Shown here: in pieces, positions 1 through 11,000 of the stretch
Layout: the number at the start of each line of letters is the position of its first letter
Position numbering within the stretch: the first letter of the stretch is position 1
Assembly: GCA_964057225.1 (NCBI GenBank)
Contig: OZ059896.1
Span: 22,068,501 to 22,132,500 of the forward strand
DNA from: Auanema rhodensis
Lineage: Eukaryota; Nematoda; Chromadorea; Rhabditida; Rhabditidae
Direction of reading: 5' to 3'
Length of the DNA stretch: 64,000 nt
Position numbers and translations under genes: made by a program
Notes under the pieces: model-generated
Told to the model about the DNA's origin: nothing
What the model saw: the letters and a program-made list of their open reading frames with translations, nothing else
Database searches by the model: none

Positions 1-35
1 GCGTTTCTCAATGTAGTATAGTGCATTCGATGCGG

Positions 36-86
36 ATTTTTAAGCTGCGTCGATCTGTGTTATCAGATTTGCGCTAGCTTAAAAAT
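36..86. repeat. Inverted repeat 1 of the monomer (potential hairpin), example in unit 1
   Basis: ATTTTTAAGCT at p36-46 is the exact reverse complement of AGCTTAAAAAT at p76-86. Inside these 11-bp arms, GCG (p47-49) can pair with CGC (p72-74) and ATCTG (p53-57) with CAGAT (p64-68), leaving a 6-base loop TGTTAT. The element recurs in almost every monomer. Stem variants occur without a matching change on the other arm: p45 C to T (units 13, 33, 36, 40), p45 C to A (145, 149, 161, 181), p78 C to T (42, 45, 50, 86, 114), p40 T to G (61, 66, 69, 97), p41 T to A (110) and p85 A to T (180). Cruciform potential is inferred; conserved RNA folding is not supported. Confidence 0.8.
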
Positions 87-103
87 GCACCGAGATATCA
101 ACT

Positions 104-125
104 GATATAAGTTCACACTTATATC
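104..125. repeat. Inverted repeat 2 of the monomer, example in unit 1
   Basis: GATATAAGT (p104-112) and ACTTATATC (p117-125) are perfect 9-bp inverted arms around the 4-base loop TCAC. A second short inverted repeat, ATATCA-AC-TGATAT (p95-108), overlaps its left arm. Variants in the arms are not compensated: p107 A to T (units 152, 164, 166, 168, 170), p110 A to T (4, 23, 27), p108 T to G (121) and p111 G to A (143). The symmetry could be a protein-binding dyad or simply an AT-rich palindrome; nothing here decides which. Confidence 0.75.
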
Positions 126-149
126 CTCGATTTTCACCCTGAAGAATTG

Positions 150-270
150 ATTTTTTCGTTGAATAACATTGTCCATCGTTTTTGCCTTGAAAAAAGAAAT
201 CTAAAAACATCTACTTTTTGCTAAATTATTTTGAAATTTTTCGAAAAAATTTTTGTCAAAATGTTTTTGG
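150..270. repeat. A/T-tract cluster and TTCGAA-centred palindrome within the monomer
   Basis: This third of the monomer is the most AT-rich. Runs of five or more A or T lie near p151-156, p179-183, p190-195, p204-208, p215-219, p237-241, p244-249, p250-254 and p264-268, several of them about 10-11 bp apart. TTTTTCGAAAAA at p237-248 is a perfect 12-bp palindrome, and TTTTGTCAAAA (p251-261) is a near-palindrome. Phased A-tracts are known to bend DNA and are common in satellites, so intrinsic curvature is a reasonable inference. The palindrome is broken in subtypes with T242 and C248, or with G244. Confidence 0.6.
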
Positions 271-275
271 AAGCA

Positions 276-303
276 ATGTTGATTGTACATGGAAACTCAA
301 CAT
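276..303. repeat. Inverted repeat 3 of the monomer, example in unit 1
   Basis: ATGTTGA (p276-282) is complementary to TCAACAT (p297-303). In monomers with G at p283 the arms extend to 8 bp, ATGTTGAG/CTCAACAT. The 12-base loop holds the palindrome TGTACA. Unit 1 has T at p283 and so the 7-bp form. From unit 141 to the right edge every monomer I read has the G283 form, while the left third is mixed. The truncation in unit 102 removes exactly up to the outer end of this element (p303). Confidence 0.75.
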
Positions 304-1404
304 ACACTAATGCATCATTTTTCAAACGATCATAACTAATTTTTGTATTAAGCGTTTCTCAATGTAGTATAGTGCATTTGATGCGGATTTTTAAGCTGCG
401 TCGATCTGTGTTATCAGATTTGCGCTAGCTTAAAAATGCACCGAGATATCAACTGATATAAGTTCACACTTGTATCCTCGATTTTCACCCTGAAGAATTA
501 ATTTTTTCGTTGAATAACATTGTCCATCGTTTTTGCCTTGAAAAAAGAAATCTAAAAACATCTACTTTTTGCTAAATTATTCTGAAATTTTTCGAAAAAA
601 GTTTTGTCAAAATGTTTTTGGAAGCAATGTTGATTGTACATGGAAACTCAACATACACTAATGCATCATTTTTCAAACGATCATAACTAATTTTTGTATT
701 AAGCGTTTCTCAATGTAGTATAGTGCATTCGATGCGGATTTTTAAGCTGCGTCGATCTGTGTTATCAGATTTGCGCTAGCTTAAAAATGCACCGAGATAT
801 CAACTGATATAAGTTCACACTTATATCCTCGATTTTCACCCTGAAGAATTAATTTTTTCGTCGAATAACATTGTCCATCGTCTTTGCTTTGAAAAAAGGA
901 ATCTAAAAACATCTACTTTTTGCTAAATTATTTTGAAATTTTTCGAAAAAATTTTTGTCAAAATGTTTTTGGAAGCAATGTTGAGTGTACATGGAAACTC
1001 AACATACACTAATGCATCATGTTTCAAACGATCATAACTAATTTTTGTATTAAGCGTTTCTCAATGTAGTATAGTGCATTCGATGCGGATTTTTAAGCTG
1101 CGTCGATCTGTGTTATCCGATTTGCGCTAGCTTAAAAATGCACCGAGATATCAACTGATATATGTTCACACTTATATCCTCGATTTTCACCCTGAAGAAT
1201 TAATTTTTTCGTTGAATAACATTGTCCATCGTCTTTGCCTTAAAAAAAGGAGTCTAAAAACATCTACTTTTTGTTAAATTATTCTGAAATTTTTTGAAAA
1301 CATTTTTGTCAAAATGTTTTTGGAAGCAATGTTGATTGTACATGGAAACTCAACATACACTAATGCATCATTTTTCAAACGATCATAACTAATTTTTGTA
1401 TCAA

Positions 1405-3510
1405 GCGTTTCTCAATGTAGTATAGTGCATTCGATGCGGATTTTTAAGCTGCGTCGATCTGTGTTATCAGATTTGCGCTAGCTTAAAAATGCACCGAGAT
1501 ATCAACTGATATAAGTTCACACTTATATCCTCGATTTTCACCCTGAAGAATTAATTTTTTCGTTGAATAACATTGTCCATCGTCTTTGCCTTAAAAAAAG
1601 GAGTCTAAAAACATCTACTTTTTGTTAAATTATTCTGAAAATTTTTGAAAACATTTTTGTCAAAATGTTTTTGGAAGCAATGTTGATTGTACATGGAAAC
1701 TCAACATACACTAATGCATCATTTTTCAAACGATCATAACTAATTTTTGTATTAAGCGTTTCTCAGTGTAGTATAGTGCATTCGATGCGGATTTTTAAGC
1801 TGCGTCGATCTGTGTTATCAGATTTGCGCTAGCTTAAAAATGCACCGAGATATCAACTGATATAAGTTCACACTTATATCCTCGATTTTCACCCTGAAGA
1901 ATTAATTTTTTCGTTGAATAACATTGTCCATCGTCTTTGCCTTAAAAAAAGGAATCTAAAAACATCTACTTTTTGCTAAATTATTCTGAAATTTTTTGAA
2001 AACATTTTTGTCAAAATGTTTTTGGAAGCAATGTTGATTGTACATGGAAACTCAACATACACTAATGCATCATTTTTCAAACTATCATAACTAATTTTTG
2101 TATTAAGCGTTTCTCAATGTAGTATAGTGCATTTGATGCGGATTTTTAAGCTGCGTCGATCTGTGTTATCAGATTTGCGCTAGCTTAAAAATGCACCGAG
2201 ATATCAACTGATATAAGTTCACACTTATATCCTCGATTTTCACCCTGAAGAATTGATTTTTTCGTTGAATAACATTGTCCATCGTTTTTGCCTTGAAAAA
2301 AGAAATCTAAAAACATCTACTTTTTGCTAAATTATTCTGAAATTTTTCGAAAAAAGTTTTGTCAAAATGTTTTTGGAAGCAATGTTGATTGTACATGGAA
2401 ACTCAACATACACTAATGCATCATTTTTCAAACGATCATAACTAATTTTTGTATTAAGCGTTTCTCAATGTAGTATAGTGCATTCGATGCGGATTTTTAA
2501 GCTGCGTCGATCTGTGTTATCAGATTTGCGCTAGCTTAAAAATGCACCGAGATATCAACTGATATAAGTTCACACTTATATCCTCGATTTTCACCCTGAA
2601 GAATTAATTTTTTCGTTGAATAACATTGTCCATCGTCTTTGCCTTAAAAAAAGGAGTCTAAAAACATCTACTTTTTGTTAAATTATTCTGAAAATTTTTG
2701 AAAACATTTTTGTCAAAATGTTTTTGGAAGCAATGTTGATTGTACATGGAAACTCAACATACACTAATGCATCATTTTTCAAACGATCATAACTAATTTT
2801 TGTATTAAGCGTTTCTCAGTGTAGTATAGTGCATTCGATGCGGATTTTTAAGCTGCGTCGATCTGTGTTATCAGATTTGCGCTAGCTTAAAAATGCACCG
2901 AGATATCAACTGATATAAGTTCACACTTATATCCTCGATTTTCACCCTGAAGAATTAATTTTTTCGTTGAATAACATTGTCCATCGTCTTTGCCTTAAAA
3001 AAAGGAATCTAAAAACATCTACTTTTTGCTAAATTATTCTGAAATTTTTTGAAAACATTTTTGTCAAAATGTTTTTGGAAGCAATGTTGATTGTACATGG
3101 AAACTCAACATACACTAATGCATCATTTTTCAAACTATCATAACTAATTTTTGTATTAAGCGTTTCTCAATGTAGTATAGTGCATTTGATGCGGATTTTT
3201 AAGCTGCGTCGATCTGTGTTATCAGATTTGCGCTAGCTTAAAAATGCACCGAGATATCAACTGATATAAGTTCACACTTATATCCTCGATTTTCACCCTG
3301 AAGAATTGATTTTTTCGTTGAATAACATTGTCCATCGTTTTTGCCTTGAAAAAAGAAATCTAAAAACATCTACTTTTTGCTAAATTATTCTGAAATTTTT
3401 CGAAAAAAGTTTTGTCAAAATGTTTTTGGAAGCAATGTTGATTGTACATGGAAACTCAACATACACTAATGCATCATTTTTCAAACGATCATAACTAATT
3501 TTTGTATTAA
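1405..3510. repeat. Trimer duplication inside block A (units 5-7 and 8-10)
   Basis: Units 5, 6 and 7 (1405-2457) are repeated in order as units 8, 9 and 10 (2458-3510), a tandem 1053-bp duplication. Units 5/8 share GGAGTC, GTTAAATT and GAAAATTTTTG. Units 6/9 share CAGTGTAG and CAAACTATC. Units 7/10 share T at p28 and G at p250. The corresponding place in the second copy (units 28-30) has the trimer once, so the duplication arose after, or was lost from, one HOR copy. Confidence 0.85.
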
Positions 3511-4563
3511 GCGTTTCTCAATGTAGTATAGTGCATTCGATGCGGATTTTTAAGCTGCGTCGATCTGTGTTATCAGATTTGCGCTAGCTTAAAAATGCAC
3601 CGAGATATCAACTGATATAAGTTCACACTTATATCCTCGATTTTCACCCTGAAGAATTAATTTTTTCGTAGAATAACATTGTCCATCGTCTTTGCCTTGA
3701 AAAAAGGAATCTAAAAACATCTACTTTTTGCTAAATTATTTTGAAATTTTTCGAAAAAATTTTTGTTAAAATGTTTTTGGAAGCAATGTTGAGTGTACAT
3801 GGAAACTCAACATACACTAAGGCATCATTTTTCAAACGATCATAACTAATTTTTGTATTAAGCGTTTCTCAATGTAGTATAGTGCATTCGATGCGGATTT
3901 TTAAGCTGCGTCGATCTGTGTTATCAGATTTGCGCTAGCTTAAAAATGCACCGAGATATCAACTGATATAAGTTCACACTTATATCCTCGATTTTCACCC
4001 TGAAGAATTGATTTTTTCGTTGAATAACATTGTCCATCGTTTTTGCCTTGAAAAAAGAAATCTAAAAACATCTACTTTTTGCTAAATTATTTTGAAATTT
4101 TTCGAAAAAATTTTTGTCAAAATGTTTTTGGAAGCAATGTTGATTGTACATGGAAACTCAACATACACTAATGCATCATTTTTCAAACGATCATAACTAA
4201 TTTTTGTATTAAGCGTTTTTCAATGTAGTATAGTGCATTTGATGCGGATTTTTAAGTTGCGTCGATCTGTGTTATCAGATTTGCGCTAGCTTAAAAATGC
4301 ACCGAGATATCAACTGATATAAGTTCACACTTATATCCTCGATTTTCACCCTGAAGAATTGATTTTTTCGTTGAATAACATTGTCCATCGTTTTTGCCTT
4401 GAAAAAAGAAATCTAAAAACATATACTTTTTGCTAAATTATTCTGAAATTTTTTGAAAACATTTTTGTCAAAATGTTTTTGGAAGCAATGTTGATTGTAC
4501 ATGGAAACTCAACATACACTAATGCATCATTTTTCAAACGATCATAACTAATTTTTGTATTAA

Positions 4564-7500
4564 GCGTTTCTCAATGTAGTATAGTGCATTCGATGCGGAT
4601 TTTTAAGCTGCGTCGATCTGTGTTATCAGATTTGCGCTAGCTTAAAAATGCACCGAGATATCAACTGATATAAGTTCACACTTATATCCTTGATTTTCAC
4701 CCTGAAGAATTAATTTTTTCGTAGAATAACATTGTCCATCGTCTTTGCCTTGAAAAAAGGAATCTAAAAACATCTACTTTTTGCTAAATTATTTTGAAAT
4801 TTTTCGAAAAAATTTTTGTTAAAATGTTTTTGGAAGCAATGTTGAGTGTACATGGAAACTCAACATACACTAAGGCATCATTTTTCAAACGATCATAACT
4901 AATTTTTGTATTAAGCGTTTCTCAATGTAGTATAGTGCATTCGATGCGGATTTTTAAGCTGCGTCGATCTGTGTTATCAGATTTGCGCTAGCTTAAAAAT
5001 GCACCGAGATATCAACTGATATAAGTTCACACTTATATCCTCGATTTTCACCCTGAAGAATTAATTTTTTCGTCGAATAACATTGTCCATCGTCTTTGCC
5101 TTAAAAAAAGGAGTCTAAAAACATCTACTTTTTGTTAAATTATTCTGAAATTTTTTGAAAACATTTTTGTCAAAATGTTTTTGGAAGCAATGTTGATTGT
5201 ACATGGAAACTCAACATACACTAAGGCATCATTTTTCAAACGATCATAACTAATTTTTGTATTAAGCGTTTCTCAATGTAGTATAGTGCATTCGATGCGG
5301 ATTTTTAAGCTGCGTCGATCTGTGTTATCAGATTTGCGCTAGCTTAAAAATGCACCGAGATATCAACTGATATAAGTTCACACTTATATCCTCGATTTTC
5401 ACCCTGAAGAATTGATTTTTTCGTTGAATAACATTGTCCATCGTTTTTGCCTTGAAAAAAGAAATCTAAAAACATCTACTTTTTGCTAAATTATTTTGAA
5501 ATTTTTCGAAAAAATTTTTGTCAAAATGTTTTTGGAAGCAATGTTGATTGTACATGGAAACTCAACATACACTAATGCATCATTTTTCAAACGATCATAA
5601 CTAATTTTTGTATTAAGCGTTTCTCAATGTAGTATAGTGCATTTGATGCGGATTTTTAAGCTGCGTCGATCTGTGTTATCAGATTTGCGCTAGCTTAAAA
5701 ATGCACCGAGATATCAACTGATATAAGTTCACACTTATATCCTCGATTTTCACCCTGAAGAATTAATTTTTTCGTTGAATAACATTGTCCATCGTTTTTG
5801 CCTTGAAAAAAGAAATCTAAAAACATCTACTTTTTGCTAAATTATTCTGAAATTTTTCGAAAAAAGTTTTGTCAAAATGTTTTTGGAAGCAATGTTGATT
5901 GTACATGGAAACTCAACATACACTAATGCATCATTTTTCAAACGATCATAACTAATTTTTGTATTAAGCGTTTCTCAATGTAGTATAGTGTATTCGATGC
6001 GGATTTTTAAGCTGCGTCGATCTGTGTTATCAGATTTGCGCTAGCTTAAAAATGCACCGAGATATCAACTGATATAAGTTCACACTTATATCCTCGATTT
6101 TCACCCTGAAGAATTAATTTTTTCGTCGAATAACATTGTCCATCGTCTTTGCCTTAAAAAAAGGAATCTAAAAACATCTACTTTTTGCTAAATTATTCTG
6201 AAATTTTTTGAAAACATTTTTGTCAAAATGTTTTTGGAAGCAATGTTGTTTGTACATGGAAACTCAACATACACTAATGCATCATTTTTCAAACGATCAT
6301 AACTAATTTTTGTATTAAGCGTTTCTCAATGTAGTATAGTGCATTTGATGCGGATTTTTAAGCTGCGTCGATCTGTGTTATCAGATTTGCGCTAGCTTAA
6401 AAATGCACCGAGATATCAACTGATATAAGTTCACACTTATATCCTCGATTTTCACCCTGAAGAATTAATTTTTTCGTTGAATAACATTGTCCATCGTTTT
6501 TGCCTTGAAAAAAGAAATCTAAAAACATCTACTTTTTGCTAAATTATTCTGAAATTTTTCGAAAAAAGTTTTGTCAAAATGTTTTTGGAAGCAATGTTGA
6601 TTGTACATGGAAACTCAACATACACTAATGCATCATTTTTCAAACGATCATAACTAATTTTTGTATTAAGCGTTTCTCAATGTAGTATAGTGCATTCGAT
6701 GCGGATTTTTAAGCTGCGTCGATCTGTGTTATCAGATTTGCGCTAGCTTAAAAATGCACCGAGATATCAACTGATATAAGTTCACACTTATATCCTCGAT
6801 TTTCACCCTGAAGAATTAATTTTTTCGTCGAATAACATTGTCCATCGTCTTTGCCTTAAAAAAAGGAATCTAAAAACATCTACTTTTTGCTAAATTATTC
6901 TGAAATTTTTTGAAAACATTTTTGTCAAAATGTTTTTGGAAGCAATGTTGTTTGTACATGGAAACTCAACATACACTAATGCATCATTTTTCAAACGATC
7001 ATAACTAATTTTTGTATTAAGCGTTTCTCAATGTAGTATAGTGCATTTGATGCGGATTTTTAAGCTGCGTCGATCTGTGTTATCAGATTTGCGCTAGCTT
7101 AAAAATGCACCGAGATATCAACTGATATAAGTTCACACTTATATCCTCGATTTTCACCCTGAAGAATTAATTTTTTCGTTGAATAACATTGTCCATCGTT
7201 TTTGCCTTGAAAAAAGAAATCTAAAAACATCTACTTTTTGCTAAATTATTCTGAAATTTTTCGAAAAAAGTTTTGTCAAAATGTTTTTGGAAGCAATGTT
7301 GATTGTACATGGAAACTCAACATACACTAATGCATCATTTTTCAAACGATCATAACTAATTTTTGTATTAAGCGTTTCTCAATGTAGTATAGTGTATTCG
7401 ATGCGGATTTTTAAGCTGCGTCGATCTGTGTTATCAGATTTGCGCTAGCTTAAAAATGCACCGAGATATCAACTGATATAAGTTCACACTTATATCCTCG

Positions 7501-8073
7501 ATTTTCACCCTGAAGAATTAATTTTTTCGTCGAATAACATTGTCCATCGTCTTTGCTTTGAAAAAAGGAATCTAAAAACATCTACTTTTTGCTAAATTAT
7601 TTTGAAATTTTTCGAAAAAATTTTTGTCAAAATGTTTTTGGAAGCAATGTTGAGTGTACATGGAAACTCAACATACACTAATGCATCATGTTTCAAACGA
7701 TCATAACTAATTTTTGTATTAAGCGTTTCTCAATGTAGTATAGTGCATTCGATGCGGATTTTTAAGCTGCGTCGATCTGTGTTATCAGATTTGCGCTAGC
7801 TTAAAAATGCACCGAGATATCAACTGATATATGTTCACACTTATATCCTCGATTTTCACCCTGAAGAATTAATTTTTTCGTTGAATAACATTGTCCATCG
7901 TCTTTGCCTTAAAAAAAGGAGTCTAAAAACATCTACTTTTTGTTAAATTATTCTGAAATTTTTTGAAAACATTTTTGTCAAAATGTTTTTGGAAGCAATG
8001 TTGATTGTACATGGAAACTCAACATACACTAAGGCATCATTTTTCAAACGATCATAACTAATTTTTGTATTAA
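4564..8073. repeat. Units 14-23: rearranged relatives of block A
   Basis: Unit 14 repeats the unit 11 haplotype (GTTAAAATG, AAGGCATC). Unit 15 mixes markers of units 4 and 11. Unit 16 matches unit 1. Units 17-21 form a small dimer run, unit 22 carries the CATGTTTC marker of unit 3, and unit 23 carries the TATATGTTC marker of unit 4. The stretch therefore reads as 1-2-(expansion)-3-4, a third, rearranged version of the start of block A placed between its two clearer copies. Confidence 0.75.
5617..7371. repeat. Local dimer run (units 17-21)
   Basis: Units 17, 19 and 21 share T at p28, GTTTTTGCC and AAAAAAGTTTTG. Units 18 and 20 share GTCGAAT at p159 and the otherwise unseen GTTGTTTG at p279. 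The pattern is X-Y-X-Y-X with a 702-bp period. Unit 18 has GTGTATTCG and unit 20 GTGCATTCG, so the two Y copies are not identical. Confidence 0.8.
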
Positions 8074-11000
8074 GCGTTTCTCAATGTAGTATAGTGCATT
8101 CGATGCGGATTTTTAAGCTGCGTCGATCTGTGTTATCAGATTTGCGCTAGCTTAAAAATGCACCGAGATATCAACTGATATAAGTTCACACTTATATCCT
8201 CGATTTTCACCCTGAAGAATTGATTTTTTCGTTGAATAACATTGTCCATCGTTTTTGCCTTGAAAAAAGAAATCTAAAAACATCTACTTTTTGCTAAATT
8301 ATTTTGAAATTTTTCGAAAAAATTTTTGTCAAAATGTTTTTGGAAGCAATGTTGATTGTACATGGAAACTCAACATACACTAATGCATCATTTTTCAAAC
8401 GATCATAACTAATTTTTGTATTAAGCGTTTCTCAATGTAGTATAGTGCATTTGATGCGGATTTTTAAGCTGCGTCGATCTGTGTTATCAGATTTGCGCTA
8501 GCTTAAAAATGCACCGAGATATCAACTGATATAAGTTCACACTTGTATCCTCGATTTTCACCCTGAAGAATTAATTTTTTCGTTGAATAACATTGTCCAT
8601 CGTTTTTGCCTTGAAAAAAGAAATCTAAAAACATCTACTTTTTGCTAAATTATTCTGAAATTTTTCGAAAAAAGTTTTGTCAAAATGTTTTTGGAAGCAA
8701 TGTTGATTGTACATGGAAACTCAACATACACTAATGCATCATTTTTCAAACGATCATAACTAATTTTTGTATTAAGCGTTTCTCAATGTAGTATAGTGCA
8801 TTCGATGCGGATTTTTAAGCTGCGTCGATCTGTGTTATCAGATTTGCGCTAGCTTAAAAATGCACCGAGATATCAACTGATATAAGTTCACACTTATATC
8901 CTCGATTTTCACCCTGAAGAATTAATTTTTTCGTCGAATAACATTGTCCATCGTCTTTGCTTTGAAAAAAGGAATCTAAAAACATCTACTTTTTGCTAAA
9001 TTATTTTGAAATTTTTCGAAAAAATTTTTGTCAAAATGTTTTTGGAAGCAATGTTGAGTGTACATGGAAACTCAACATACACTAATGCATCATGTTTCAA
9101 ACGATCATAACTAATTTTTGTATTAAGCGTTTCTCAATGTAGTATAGTGCATTCGATGCGGATTTTTAAGCTGCGTCGATCTGTGTTATCAGATTTGCGC
9201 TAGCTTAAAAATGCACCGAGATATCAACTGATATATGTTCACACTTATATCCTCGATTTTCACCCTGAAGAATTAATTTTTTCGTTGAATAACATTGTCC
9301 ATCGTCTTTGCCTTAAAAAAAGGAGTCTAAAAACATCTACTTTTTGTTAAATTATTCTGAAATTTTTTGAAAACATTTTTGTCAAAATGTTTTTGGAAGC
9401 AATGTTGATTGTACATGGAAACTCAACATACACTAATGCATCATTTTTCAAACGATCATAACTAATTTTTGTATCAAGCGTTTCTCAATGTAGTATAGTG
9501 CATTCGATGCGGATTTTTAAGCTGCGTCGATCTGTGTTATCAGATTTGCGCTAGCTTAAAAATGCACCGAGATATCAACTGATATAAGTTCACACTTATA
9601 TCCTCGATTTTCACCCTGAAGAATTAATTTTTTCGTTGAATAACATTGTCCATCGTCTTTGCCTTAAAAAAAGGAGTCTAAAAACATCTACTTTTTGTTA
9701 AATTATTCTGAAAATTTTTGAAAACATTTTTGTCAAAATGTTTTTGGAAGCAATGTTGATTGTACATGGAAACTCAACATACACTAATGCATCATTTTTC
9801 AAACGATCATAACTAATTTTTGTATTAAGCGTTTCTCAGTGTAGTATAGTGCATTCGATGCGGATTTTTAAGCTGCGTCGATCTGTGTTATCAGATTTGC
9901 GCTAGCTTAAAAATGCACCGAGATATCAACTGATATAAGTTCACACTTATATCCTCGATTTTCACCCTGAAGAATTAATTTTTTCGTTGAATAACATTGT
10001 CCATCGTCTTTGCCTTAAAAAAAGGAATCTAAAAACATCTACTTTTTGCTAAATTATTCTGAAATTTTTTGAAAACATTTTTGTCAAAATGTTTTTGGAA
10101 GCAATGTTGATTGTACATGGAAACTCAACATACACTAATGCATCATTTTTCAAACTATCATAACTAATTTTTGTATTAAGCGTTTCTCAATGTAGTATAG
10201 TGCATTTGATGCGGATTTTTAAGCTGCGTCGATCTGTGTTATCAGATTTGCGCTAGCTTAAAAATGCACCGAGATATCAACTGATATAAGTTCACACTTA
10301 TATCCTCGATTTTCACCCTGAAGAATTGATTTTTTCGTTGAATAACATTGTCCATCGTTTTTGCCTTGAAAAAAGAAATCTAAAAACATCTACTTTTTGC
10401 TAAATTATTCTGAAATTTTTCGAAAAAAGTTTTGTCAAAATGTTTTTGGAAGCAATGTTGATTGTACATGGAAACTCAACATACACTAATGCATCATTTT
10501 TCAAACGATCATAACTAATTTTTGTATTAAGCGTTTCTCAATGTAGTATAGTGCATTCGATGCGGATTTTTAAGCTGCGTCGATCTGTGTTATCAGATTT
10601 GCGCTAGCTTAAAAATGCACCGAGATATCAACTGATATAAGTTCACACTTATATCCTCGATTTTCACCCTGAAGAATTAATTTTTTCGTAGAATAACATT
10701 GTCCATCGTCTTTGCCTTGAAAAAAGGAATCTAAAAACATCTACTTTTTGCTAAATTATTTTGAAATTTTTCGAAAAAATTTTTGTTAAAATGTTTTTGG
10801 AAGCAATGTTGAGTGTACATGGAAACTCAACATACACTAAGGCATCATTTTTCAAACGATCATAACTAATTTTTGTATTAAGCGTTTCTCAATGTAGTAT
10901 AGTGCATTCGATGCGGATTTTTAAGCTGCGTCGATCTGTGTTATCAGATTTGCGCTAGCTTAAAAATGCACCGAGATATCAACTGATATAAGTTCACACT

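Larger units (their letters stand above)
1..351. repeat. Reference monomer (unit 1) with internal map
   Basis: Unit 1 sets the p1-p351 numbering. Hand count gives 56 C and 52 G, about 31% G+C, unevenly spread: p1-60 holds 26 G/C while p181-240 holds 12. There are 12 CpG dinucleotides. Landmarks are inverted repeat 1 (p36-86, with a GCTAGC palindrome at p73-78), inverted repeat 2 (p104-125), an A/T-tract cluster (p150-270) with a 12-bp palindrome at p237-248, and inverted repeat 3 (p276-303). Main diagnostic sites are p28 C/T, p45 C/T/A, p94 G/T, p99 C/T, p126 C/A, p149 G/A, p160 T/C/A, p180 T/C, p189 G/A, p197 A/G, p221 C/T, p231-232, p242-250, p283 T/G and p321 T/C. The choice of phase is arbitrary. 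Confidence 0.97.
1..4563. repeat. HOR block A, copy 1 (units 1-13)
   Basis: Thirteen distinguishable monomers. Private markers are TTGTATCC in unit 2, CATGTTTC at the end of unit 3, TATATGTTC in unit 4, CAGTGTAG plus CAAACTATC in units 6 and 9, GTTAAAATG plus AAGGCATC in unit 11, and AAGTTGCG plus CATATAC in unit 13. The same order returns at 8074-11583. Unit 13 begins GCGTTTTTC instead of GCGTTTCTC. Several base substitutions separate neighbouring monomers, so this end of the window is older or less homogenised than the right end. Confidence 0.85.

Noticed and set aside
22-36. RNA polymerase III B-box-like ATTCGATGCG, as in tRNA-derived repeats
   Set aside because: Several mismatches to GGTTCGANTCC and no A box upstream at a plausible distance. 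T-runs are everywhere in this AT-rich unit and cannot count as terminators.
24-41. Possible CENP-B box around ATTCGATGCGG
   Set aside because: It keeps TTCG but lacks the required A and the CGGG of the TTCGNNNNANNCGGG core. I found no better match on either strand of unit 1.
94-99. GATATC palindrome as a functional binding site
   Set aside because: It is lost in large HOR families (T94 or T99 monomers), so it is not conserved across the array; useful only as a subtype marker.
79-210. A reverse-strand open frame of 43 codons with an ATG (208-210) in unit 1, repeated in each monomer; also open frames of about 37-45 codons in other frames
   Set aside because: 351 is divisible by 3, so any frame keeps its phase from unit to unit, but every frame is stopped within each monomer. 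The short frames are what an AT-rich sequence of this length gives. I saw no ribosome-binding or codon-bias signal, and their sequence varies with HOR type like the rest. Even the +1 units reach only about 50 codons.
135-245. Hammerhead ribozyme core, since CTGAAGA fits CUGANGA and GAAA occurs downstream; some insect satellites encode such ribozymes
   Set aside because: The bases after CTGAAGA do not pair with the bases before any nearby GAAA to make stem II, and no stem I or stem III was found. The reverse strand of unit 1 shows no CUGANGA core.
1-351. Internal dimeric origin of the 351-bp monomer from two units of about 175 bp
   Set aside because: Comparing p1-175 with p176-351 by eye gave no collinear similarity, only short A/T runs and a 7-bp inverted match (AACATTG at p165, CAATGTT at p274).
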